Of a stretch of DNA of 12,255 nt, positions 1 through 8,252 are shown piece by piece. The translations under genes and the position numbers were made by a program. The notes below the pieces were generated by a model. It was not told the origin of the DNA, ran no database searches, and worked only from the letters and a program-made list of their open reading frames with translations. Source of the DNA: Pleurotus djamor (lineage: Eukaryota > Basidiomycota > Agaricomycetes > Agaricales > Pleurotaceae); assembly GCA_029747585.1 (NCBI GenBank), contig JAPEVF010001219.1:1-12255 (forward strand), written 5' to 3'. Every line of letters starts with the position of its first letter. Position 1 is the stretch's first letter.

Positions 1-348
1 CTTTATTTAGATAATCATTTTGTCGCCGCGTGAATAGCTCTTGAATGAATCAGCATACTTATTCCGTCTGAACGAATTCGAGTCAAGTTATCGTAATCCG
101 CCCGTACCTATCTTAACCATCTTGCGCTCATTCCTGTACCCCGTTGTAGTCTGTTGAAATGTGCCTTCTGGTATGTTTGGGATAAGAGAACGCGACACAC
201 ATGACTCATGAGTAGAGGTAATTTGTTACATTCGACGCTCGACTATTGGGCAGGCTCAGCTATGACCCATTGGCCGGAGGTGCTCAAGGGAACTCATAAA
301 AGGGCACAGCAACACACATGATTGATGAGCAGCTACTGACAGGAAGTA
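1..348. other. Intergenic, no gene seen
   Basis: No open frame here has coding character on either strand, and I see no RNA gene. The stretch would contain the 3' untranslated region of the minus-strand gene that stops at 349. The only motif I noticed is a Gcn4/AP-1-like palindrome, listed separately. Confidence 0.5.
201..209. promoter_or_regulatory. Gcn4/AP-1-like palindromic site ATGACTCAT
   Basis: The nine bases ATGACTCAT match the classical bZIP (Gcn4/AP-1) binding site exactly, and the palindrome extends one base on each side. It lies downstream of the only nearby gene, so it has no clear target promoter inside the window. A nine-base match can arise by chance in about 12 kb, so this is a weak call. 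Confidence 0.15.
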
Positions 349-1237
349 CTACTCTCTCTGATCGTTGGGAGGGGGAACGAGATAAACGGTACCACGCGCC
401 AAGGCCTCGTCCATGAGTTTCTTCCCTGCTGCTACGGAGGCAACGAGGTGCTGCCTTCCTTCGGAGACGCCGAGAACAAGCTCGGCCGCGCGTGTCCTGA
501 GTAAACATGGTTTAAAGACACGCATCCAAGGCAAGGAAAATCAACTTACCACGACGAGAAGACTCCCACATCATAACCCTTGGTGACAATGTAAAAGGGA
601 GCGACTTCGAGCCTGCCAGGAACGTGGTACTTGTAGTTTCGGGGAACCTTCCATGGTACGGCGAAAGGCTGCGGCGGTCTTAAAGGAGGTGAAGGAGAAG
701 GGGGAGGCGGGAAGGATGATGATGGAAGCTCTGGTTGGACCCTGAAGAGACGCGGGTCGTTCGAACGCCCTGGTTGGGGCCTGAGGGGACGGGCTCCGTT
801 GACAGGGGGGCAGGAGGCAGTCGCTCGCATGGAAGGAGAAGCAGGTGGTGTATAAGAAGAAACCGACGAGATAGATGGCGACGGGGAAAGCAAGGAAGGA
901 GGTGGTGATGTGTTTGCCCCAGCCGTCGCGCATGCGTATTGAGCAAAGCTCGCCGACAGCGACAGAGCTTCGTTGGGGGTTAGATTCTCAGCTCCGCTAG
1001 GGTCAAGACCCATGCTAGCAAGGATCTCGGATAAAGCTAGAGTGAAAAACGTCAATTCGAGCAGCATAAAGGATGCAGAACCGACGTACTATCGACTGCC
1101 ACTTGCCGGCGCGCACCAGGAGCACTAGAACGTGAGGTACTGGTTTCAGAGGCAGTGGTACTGCGTTGGGTGCTGGCCGTGGCTCTACTGTGAGTAGAGC
1201 GGTTGTCGTCACTAAGCCGAGAGGAGGGGGTTCGCAT
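349..1237 (-). CDS. Ser/Pro-rich protein with C-terminal viroplasmin-like (RNase H1 N-terminal-type) domain
   Basis: The model has three exons on the minus strand: 1237-1090, 1036-550 and 496-349. Both introns are 53 nt, with donors GTACGT and GTAAGT and acceptors CTAG and TCAG, and the joins are in frame, giving 260 residues. The first 190 or so residues are rich in Ser, Thr and Pro and look disordered. Residues about 196-255 begin PFYIVTKGYDVGVFSSW, cross the second intron at W212, and continue with a Gly-Val-Ser turn and an AAGKKLMDEAL helix. This pattern of an aromatic-rich strand, a G-[VI]-[FY]-x-x-W turn and a closing helix is typical of the viroplasmin / RNase H1 N-terminal fold, which in RNase H1 binds RNA-DNA hybrids. 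No RNase H catalytic domain follows, so any hybrid-binding role is inferred. The start at 1237 is the first ATG in the open frame. The open frame extends further upstream only to a TTG. Confidence 0.7.
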
Positions 1238-1736
1238 GTTTAGGGAGGGGACGAGGGAATGAGGAGGGTGGCGGTATAAAAGGCGTCCGACCGAGAGCAA
1301 AGCCTACCCTAAGCCTGCCCTAAGTCAAGGAGAAGCGAAGGGCAAAACAGCCCATCTGCATGGGAGCCAAACGTGCGAGAAATGTATAAGGGAGTGGGTA
1401 TGCCGAATTTGTGCCCGAGAGTGACGAAGAAGAGTCGATTTGACAGGAGGTCGGCGTTATATCGACCGAGATGTAGGTTTGGTGCCTTGGGTGCTTCGAG
1501 CGCCAAGGACGTCGAAAGTGACGCGACGTCAGATCTTCAGATTCAACTGTACTTTTGGGATACAACGCGTCTGGTGACACCCCCATACAAAAGTTGTCGG
1601 AGGATCGGCCAGGTCGATACTTGTGTGGCGCACTCAGCTGGGTGGTGGTCTGGTTTGCTTTATCAAGTGGTGGAGTTTCATAGTATAAACAGCCATCAGG
1701 TTTGCTCTACTTATGAAGGGATTGTGTTACAGAGAT
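1238..1736. other. Intergenic region between two minus-strand genes
   Basis: This would hold the promoter of the viroplasmin-domain gene and the 3' end of the zinc-knuckle gene. Open frames of 65-143 codons exist on both strands, but none has a recognisable domain or splices into a neighbour. A TATAAAAGG sequence lies on the plus strand at 1275-1283, but no convincing plus-strand gene follows it. Confidence 0.4.
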
Positions 1737-1798
1737 CTAATAAGGAAGGTGGTCACAGCCGTGTACGAAGTAGGACTCCTGATATAAGTAGAGCAAAC
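1700..1798. repeat. 15-bp perfect inverted repeat, 69-bp spacer
   Basis: Positions 1700-1714 (GTTTGCTCTACTTAT) are repeated exactly in inverse orientation at 1784-1798. The right arm lies inside the coding sequence for the second zinc-knuckle motif of the neighbouring gene, and the left arm lies beyond that gene's stop codon at 1737. The transcript could therefore fold back over its own stop. I see no target-site duplication around the pair, so a miniature transposon is not supported. Confidence 0.6.
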
Positions 1799-2475
1799 AC
1801 GTAGTACAATGCACGAAGAACTTTTCGCATTTCTCCTCTGCGACGCCCTGCTCCCACAGGTCGAAGTACCCGTCCGCCTTATCCTCATCCTCATCCGCCT
1901 CGGATTGCTCCTCACTCCCTAAATGCAGGGTGAATTTATGCACAGTGAGCTTAAGCCAGAGGACCTCACAATCGTTCACCAGTTCTTGGGCGCCATCGAG
2001 CTCCTTCACCTCGGCGTCTAAGCAAAGGAGTAGGTGGATGGAAAGTGGAATCAAAGCAGAGGAGCTTACGAGGACTCTTGACTTGACCATTGCAAGTATG
2101 CGTGGGGTATGACTCACCAAAGAGGAGGAGGGAGCAATGTGGGCATTTGATGAAGAGCCGCTCGAAGATGGCGTGCTCAACGCCATCGCCGTAGAGGCAC
2201 CAATAGGGAGCGTCGAGACATTCGGGCGTGGGGACATGCTCGCCGTAAGGAACGTAGGGTGGCTTGACGTAGATGTAGGGCTCACGGGTTCCATTGGAGT
2301 AAACCGCTGGGGTTTGGGACTCGCCGTCGGAGTCTTGGTCATCTGTACCGTCGGAGTCGGTGTCAGTTTCTATCCAGTCTTCGTCCAGTGCTTGCGAAGA
2401 CGACACGGAAGCAGCTGTCCACGTCCCTTCCCGAGTGGGACAACCGCGGCGGTTTGTTTCGACATGGAATGGTTC
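1737..2475 (-). CDS. Acidic protein with two C2HC zinc-knuckle-like motifs, start unresolved
   Basis: Two exons join in frame across a 52-nt intron (2069-2018, GTAAGC to TTAG): an upstream exon ending at 2070 and a second exon 2017-1737. The N-terminal part is Asp/Glu-rich (DTDSDGTDDQDSDGES). There are two motifs with identical spacing, C-x2-C-x11-H-x-C, encoded at 2145-2092 and 1808-1755. Similarity extends upstream of both, so a unit of about 38 residues has been duplicated. Such Cys/His spacing suggests zinc binding, but I do not recognise the family. The open frame reaches back to a stop at 2478-2476 and contains no in-frame ATG. An out-of-frame ATG at 2465 would reach it only through a frameshift or a further intron. 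The 5' end is therefore uncertain, and a disrupted copy is possible. Confidence 0.55.
1755..1868 (-). repeat. Zinc-knuckle unit, copy 2 (38 codons)
   Basis: This is the second copy of a 114-nt coding unit, the other being 2092-2205. At protein level the copies share Y-x2-L-[YW]-x2-GV, then E-[RK]-x-F-[IV]-x-C-x2-C-x-L-x-L, then ESY-x2-H-x-C, with no gaps. The Cys and His positions are fully conserved while the rest has diverged, which points to an old duplication under selection for metal binding. Confidence 0.6.
2092..2205 (-). repeat. Zinc-knuckle unit, copy 1 (38 codons)
   Basis: This is the first copy of the unit described at 1755-1868. Its core reads CPHCSLLLFGESYPTHTC. A GGTGAGT inside this core resembles a splice donor, but using it would destroy the motif, so I treat it as exonic. 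Confidence 0.6.
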
Positions 2476-2500
2476 TTAACATGGGAGTATCAATAATCAG

Positions 2501-3216
2501 ATGGCGGCCCAAACTGCAATGCTTACGGAGGCGGGGAAAATACTCGGCGGTATCATCAGCGCATTGATGAGCGCGGGTCATGTTCACTACGACGAAGTGA
2601 GTGAGTGGATGGATAATGCGGGACATGCGAATCGTTTCAGTGTACCTCTGAAAGGGCATGGGAGGTGTACAAGAGCACACTCCAGGAAGACGCGGCCACC
2701 ACGGTAAGCGACTCTGACGTGCACATCGTGAAAGCAGTGCACAGCAAATTGAAACGTCTTCATGTATTCCTCGATCAGGTAAGGAGACACCAATACGTTC
2801 TTGTCTATGAGAGGACTATGGTCGGCGTGGTGAGGAGACAGTTGGGGTGCAGAGGTGGGAGAACCTACTAAGGGAGGGGTACAACGTCGCCGCCAACACG
2901 ACACTCAGAGTCGAAACTCAGGACGCCAGGAGAGAAAGCGAGGAGCCTTGCGGAAAGGGTCGACCATCTTTCTGGCGATGGTGGTGAAGGGCGAACGGGA
3001 GGATGTACATTGGTCAAGAGGAGGGACCTGGTGGGGGGATTTGGGGAGGGCGTAGCGATTGGGGCAGCTGCCATGGTTGAGCTCAAACAACTCTTCGAAG
3101 AGATTTTACGGTGGGTAGAAAAGGGGGGTGAAAAGATCATCGGTACGAATCCCAAGGTGATCCGCATCAAAGCTCTTGCAACGTTCCAATGCGAAGTGGA
3201 TTCATTTCGCTTCTAA
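2501..3216 (+). pseudogene. Unrecognised multi-exon gene or gene remnant, one frameshift needed
   Basis: The proposed exons are 2501-2596, 2641-2778 and 2853-3216. Intron 1 is 44 nt (GTGAGT to TTTCAG) and intron 2 is 74 nt (GTAAGG to TGCAG), and both joins keep frame. The text reads like soluble helical protein: AGKILGGIISALMSAGHVHYD, then WEVYKSTLQEDAATT, then HSKLKRLHVFLDQ, then WENLLREGYNVAANTTLRV. In exon 3 the frame must change by one base between 2872 and 2985, after which it continues with SLAERVDHLSGDGGE, AAAMVELKQLFEEIL and KIIGTNPKVIRIKAL to a stop at 3214-3216. The shift may be a sequencing error, a missed splice or real decay. No family is recognised. The ATG at 2501 directly follows a plausible acceptor (AATAATCAG), so an upstream exon is possible. 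The gene converges on the transposase gene, with about 130 bp between their stops. Confidence 0.4.
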
Positions 3217-3346
3217 CCGTGAAAAATTCGCCATGCTTAAGTTCGGACTAGATTGCCGCGGGTTCGAAAGACGGAGTATTCTCCAGCCCGGGTGTTGTGG
3301 GCATTTGCAAGAATCAAACGATCATCCATCATTTTTCAACCTATAT

Positions 3347-6300
3347 TTACTGTTGCCGAAGCAGGTTGAGGAGGAATGACAGGCAGCCTTTACGGAACGT
3401 CGGCATGTCCTTTTCTTGGAGCCCTGGGAGGTCATATCCCCGTAGAACCGATGCAACGGTTGCCACAACCCATAAACCGCAGTCCGAGGAATTTTGTTGT
3501 AGAGCAGCCGTCTAAACGCAAGTGATGAGAGGCATACGTACGTTGGGAGAATTATTGCTTACACATATTGGCTGGGCCGTCCAGTCTTCAGTGTCAACAT
3601 TGAAGGGTATGCCCCTCATCGTCGCCAGTCGCATGCATCTCGCCAAGAGGGTTGAGACAAGCTAGTGATTGAGATTGAGGGTGAGCAGTCGTGTCCGAAG
3701 TGAGTAAGTGAGTGAGCCGTATGTACCTCGAGATCACTTTGCCAATGAGTGGGTTCGCCGAAGCTGTCGAAAACGTCATAAGTCCGGGTTTGTAATCGAA
3801 CGACTGATAGAACCCAATGTGACTGGGTCGGTCGGTGGATGGGAATAATAAAAACGGTCTTCTCCCAGAAGCGCGTGTTCGATATACTCTCCCACATCGC
3901 CTCGTCGTTGATCTTATTAGCGACATGCACCAGAGCGTACGTGTCGAATATGGCATAATCGGGCGCAGTGGGGATAGCCAGGCTCAAGTGCAGGTTTAAG
4001 GAGTTGATGCAAGCTGCGTTCAGCCAGCCATATGGATCCATGAGGCGCTCCAAGTCCGTTTTATCGAAACCGAGGTTTCGACTGGATCCTATTACTCGTT
4101 GAGGGAAATTCACCGAACGATTGTGGATAGCGGTTGAAGAAAAAAAGGTTTTGAATTGCGAATCAATGCGAAGAGGCTGCTACTTGGCGACACAATAGGT
4201 GAGGAGGTGCGGAGGCAACAGTCAAAGAGACACAGACCTTCGAAACCCATCTGAGGGTTGGTGCCAGAGAGTAAACCTCTACGGGTACTGGCCTGACGTG
4301 GTGGACAACCTCGATATCATCACCGTCGTCCAAACGGATTGGTGAGCACGACCTGCGGCGCTTTGACCTCGCATTACTTCCGCGAACACCGAGAGACTGC
4401 CGGCTAGGATTGAGTATGGTTGGGAGAATATCATTGCGCTGGGATTGCTTCCCCCGAGTAGAAAGGTGCAACGGCGATCTCAGCGCGTTGCCCTTGAGAA
4501 TGGAGTATTCCCCCTGCCCAAGAGCCGTTTCAAGGAAAACCTTGTGTTCATTTTCCGCATGTCTCCGTGGCACCCGACCAAAAGGCGAGAGACTCTGGAG
4601 CACCAAGTCGCCTCGAGGCAGCGAGCTAGGTGAGCGTTCAGAATGATACTGGTGGGTGCTTCCTTGATCTGGGGTGAAGTATGCGTTGTTGTCGGCATCG
4701 AACGCGAAACTTCCTTGATCTGGGGTGGAGTATGCGTTGTCGCCGTTGGCTTCGAACGTGAAATCGGGGTCTCCGACTGGACGGCGCCGATATGTGGTGA
4801 CTGGTTTTGGAGTGGAAGGTCCGGGGAGATAGTCTCCCTGATGATCGTAAAACTCAAGATCATTGGGTGCATCATTGACCAAGTCTGCATCATCAGCGTC
4901 GCACGGGCCGTCGTCAAACCCCAAGATGTCACTTAAAATAGCCGACTCCGCGTCCTCCGGTGGATTCTGTCCACGCTCTTCATCGAGACACAAATCATCA
5001 AGAATGTGTTCGATCTCTCCGTCAACGGCATTCAGAGCGTGGTAGACCTTTGGGGAAATTCGAGTATTCACTAGACCATACGAAGCTAGGGCGTAGGTTA
5101 CGTCGTTCTGTATGGAATCGAGGCGTGATCGAGGTAATTGTGGTGATGCCCAGAGAGAGGTCAAAGCCGATAATTGAGACTGGTAAAGGAGGATGGGCAT
5201 GCGCAAATGTCGATCTATGTGACGCGTTGAATAGAGAGCTACGAGAAAGGGTGATCTACTTACTTTCCTGACGCTGAAGCGCGTACTCGGTAGCAACCAT
5301 CTCCCTAGCCAACCAGTGACACATATTGTCCACCTCCTGACGCAACCTCCTTGCTTCTTCGTCACATCTTTTCTTTTTCAGCATTGCACGGATGCCACGT
5401 CGCACCGCAGGATCAGTGAGCCATCGAGAGGGCTTCTTGTATGTTGCGTCGATCCACACATCTTCCATCAAGTCGTCGCAGTCCTGCAGCGCTTGAATAT
5501 CTTCGGGCAGCCGCGGTGGGACTGGAATTTCCCAACCCTTGAAATCCGAGCGCTTCCTGAGTTGGGCCAATTGGCCCGTCAAGGTATCGCGCAACGTATT
5601 ATACTTCCGAATAGAATTTCGCAGGGCTGGGGCTCGTTTTGAAATTCCTTTACGGGTCTGTTGGTGGAGACGTGTTCCGAGAGCCAAATTACGCCCGCCA
5701 ACGGCTTGATCTAGGCGTTCCATCTCAAAAAACATGCCTGATGCACGTTGGCGGATACTACTCTTGACCTCTCGGAGCAAGAGGAGCAACTTGATCGCGG
5801 AGAGGGGTACATTCTTTAGGGATGGGAGTGTCGCTGGAATGTTTAGTGCGACGTAGGCGTCTTCGACTTGAGCGTTCAACGCATCACAAGCGTCTCGAAT
5901 CTGGTCCGTCTTCACTTTCATGCGCTTCAAAAAGGACTTTGATGTGTTCAAGCCCTTCTGCCACTGGTCGAGGTCATCCTGGAGCTTCAGTATGCCATCA
6001 ATCTCCTTTTTCAGTACGGAGGGAGCATCTATGCGGAGGGGTTAGCACTGCTCATGCAAGATTTATTGTGGAAAGCCGTACGCGCTGCGAGGGAAAGCTG
6101 GGAGTCCCTTTGCTCTTCCCATAGACTCGCTAAAGTTGCCAGCTTGACCCCACACTCATCCAACACTACAGTGGCCTCTAAGTCCTTTGGCAGGATGCCA
6201 TTCTTGAAGCGATGTCGCATGAAACGGCCCAAGTCTTTACGACCGGTGATCGCGACGTGGCCTAACTGTCGATCCAGTAGCCAGATGCGTTTGGACGTCT

Positions 6301-8252
6301 ATACGACGGCGTCAGGTGGAATAGTTCGTGCTTGGAGGTTGGACGTACCCCTGCGTTGCGAGTAATACCGATCAACATTCGGATTTGAGACCAGAGTCGT
6401 TCAACACCTTCACCGTCCGTTAGACCTAGTCCCTCTTGCATGCGAGGATTGTATTCCAACTGGCAAGACCACTGGTGGCCGTATGCGTGCATAGCGCTTG
6501 TGACGAAACGGAGTCGATCCCGAACACTTTGCGATACGATGTCGCGCTAAAGATATGAATGAATTTTGCCGCAGCCAGGGACAGATAAACTGACCGATCT
6601 CACCTTGTGGAGGCTTCTGTCAAGCACACATCCGACATCGTAGAGGACAACGACGTTCGCCACCGAAGGAATGTGCTCAAAGAAATGCTCGATGAGAGAA
6701 ACTGCGTATTTCTGCCCTTCTCCAGGGGTGTTGATATTAGCAGCAAAGAGAGGGATGTCATGTCGACAGACGAGTGCCATTAATCCGTGGGAGTCGAAGA
6801 TCTTCGCATCAGATTTGGCAATGTTACCGTTGGCAGCGAGATATGAATGTTGACACTCGTCCACTGCCACGTCTGGCACTCGAGAAGGGTTGGGCTTATC
6901 TGTGCCACCTTTCTTCGACTGGGCGGCAGCGATTCGGACACCAGCTTCGTCCACCTTTTCTGCAGGAATGATATAATCAGGTACGTAAGAGGATGGGGTG
7001 TCGCCAGTACCCTTTCGTTGGCGGTGGTGGAAATTCCCATCAACAGCAACATGGAAGTCGCCGCCTCTAAAAAGCAGACGTCTGAGTTCAGAGGGGAATG
7101 ACCAAAGGCCGCAACTCACACAGAAAATGGTTTCCCGAATTCCGTACCACCAAAGCAAGCTGGGCACCTAGATCGTAGGAGCGGGCTACACTCGAACGAG
7201 GGGTGAACCCACGGCGGGTTTTCTATGGGTAGCGCCCTGACGGCGTTATCACCCTGTGATATGGCGTCACGTGTTTCACGTTCTATCTGGGATAGCATGA
7301 CGTCGTGCCATTGAATCGCTTGGCCCATGGCCCGTCGGAACGGGTCTGTCATTTGGTCTCCCTATAGTGAGTTGAGTCGACGCTCCCTATGTGGATGAGT
7401 CCGAGTCCGTGAACTGACCTTGGTACCGGACAGGGTAAATCCCCGTTGTAAGTAAAAGTTGTTGAGCCCACCGACAAAGGCATTGACGGAGTCTAACGCC
7501 TTCTCAAAGAGGCATCGGTGGAACTCAAGCATCTGGATTGAGACGGCTAGATTGGGCCTCACAGGAGAGCATGGAAACAACCCTTCACCGACTAGCAATG
7601 GGAGCAATTCATGGCAGGGACAGGTGGTAACCTTGATAATTTTGTAATCTGGAGAGATAGGTGAGGCCTAGCGTCTTTGTGTAGTTGGAGAAAGAGTATT
7701 ACGGTCAAATAGGAGGGCGGTGAGCGTCAATGAACGATACAAGGGCGCTTCGCAACCCTTCGCACATGGAGGACCGTGAATATGATCGGGAGGGTAAGGA
7801 GTAGCCATTGCCATATGTGTTTCTTGATAGGTCAAAAACGGGCCTATGAGCTGTGGAATAACCTGCTTCCAATGCTCAAAGAGACGTGCAGCGGCGGCCT
7901 TTTGCGACTTGATTGGTTTTATAGGGGTTGAATTCGCTTCATCATCCTCCACGACCTCATCCACCATCGTCTCATGACAAGCCATTGAGTCGTCAAACAG
8001 CATCGGCTCCGGTATGTCGTTGGGCATCGATGGTTCGTCCCTCTCCTCTGCCCGCTCTGCCTGTTCTGTCTGGGCCGTGGCCATCATTTCCGCCAGCTTC
8101 TGTTTTTTCTCTTCAAGGAGTTTTGGGTGAATCAGCCGTTCATACTGTACGGCATCGGATCGACGGGCTCGTGATCCTTTCGGAGTCGAATAGTGGGCTC
8201 CATGGCCGCGAATAAATGGTTGACTTTCTCGACGAGAACTGGTGCGCGTCAT
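3347..8252 (-). CDS. KDZ-class transposase with CxC1 cysteine cluster and C-terminal Ulp1-like peptidase
   Basis: There are eleven exons: 8252-7703, 7648-7419, 7361-7120, 7066-6604, 6546-6349, 6298-6082, 6028-5264, 5214-4238, 4176-3727, 3661-3563 and 3511-3347. The ten GT-AG introns are 49-65 nt, and every join keeps frame, giving 1,451 residues and a TAA stop. Residues 1-340 match the CxC1 region: GHG-x-YSTPKGSRARRS at the start, C163-x3-C167, C193-x-C195, GLFPCSPVRP, and C326-x2-C329-FGG. The transposase core has D350 (VAVDGNFHHR), D484 (LYDVGC), an H-x3-H-x3-C cluster (H515, H519, C523) and E541/E544 (DGEGVERLW), followed by RIWLLDRQL. Residues about 640-880 are helical and partly coiled-coil, and 890-1214 are a disordered linker. 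The last 237 residues are a C48/Ulp1-type cysteine peptidase, with H1334 (SHWVL), D1351 (FDSF), Q1402 and C1408 (SSDCGLWV). KDZ proteins are cut-and-paste transposases, and Ulp1-family peptidases cleave SUMO-like modifiers. That this copy is active is inferred from its intactness. Confidence 0.92.
4661..4762 (-). repeat. Two 51-bp tandem repeats in the transposase linker
   Basis: Two copies of a 17-codon unit, 4661-4711 and 4712-4762, encode Asn-Ala-Tyr-[SF]-TPDQGS-type peptides in the disordered linker between transposase and peptidase. The copies differ by several substitutions and keep frame. They probably arose by slippage or unequal exchange. Confidence 0.75.
7354..7372 (-). other. 19-nt match to the phage T7 promoter core at an intron/exon boundary
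   Basis: On the minus strand these bases read ACTCACTATAGGGAGACCA, which equals the 3' part of the T7 phi10 promoter and its initial transcript. The upstream part (TAATACG) is absent. The match spans the acceptor of intron 2 (CTATAG) and the first codons of exon 3, and both fit the in-frame gene model. It is therefore probably native sequence and not vector. Confidence 0.4.

Larger units (their letters stand above)
3347..8252 (-). mobile_element. KDZ DNA transposon, coding core only; ends not located
   Basis: The intact transposase gene marks a KDZ-class DNA transposon. I compared 3217-3346 with the 8253-8560 region in inverse orientation and found only matches of about eight or nine bases, so no terminal inverted repeat is supported there. 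The element may be larger and may include the divergent gene at 8664 and beyond, in which case its right end lies outside the window. The coordinates given are only the minimum. Confidence 0.6.

Noticed and set aside
1307..1323. Two CCCTAA units resembling telomeric repeat
   Set aside because: Only two separated, imperfect units occur, which is expected by chance and not evidence of a telomere or an interstitial telomeric tract.
1373..1804. 143-codon plus-strand open frame preceded by TATAAAAGG at 1275-1283
   Set aside because: It starts with GTG, has no recognisable domain, and overlaps the 3' exon of the zinc-knuckle gene on the other strand. The minus strand is the better coding candidate in the overlap.
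2137..2496. Plus-strand open frame of 119 codons with a hydrophobic, membrane-like stretch
   Set aside because: It is antisense to the acidic N-terminus of the zinc-knuckle gene. Runs of Asp and Glu codons read as Val, Leu and Ile on the other strand, so the hydrophobic segment is an artefact.
5564..5577. Perfect 14-bp palindrome GGGCCAATTGGCCC
   Set aside because: It lies inside a conserved coding exon of the transposase and is explained by the codons for Gly-Gln-Leu-Ala. No second copy or regulatory context was seen.
7067..7119. Alternative acceptor CTCAG about 15 nt upstream of the chosen TTTTAG in transposase intron 3
   Set aside because: It also keeps the frame and would add five residues, but the chosen site places Gly-Gly-Asp directly before the VAVDGNF motif, as I recall from other CxC1-KDZ proteins. 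Minor use cannot be excluded.
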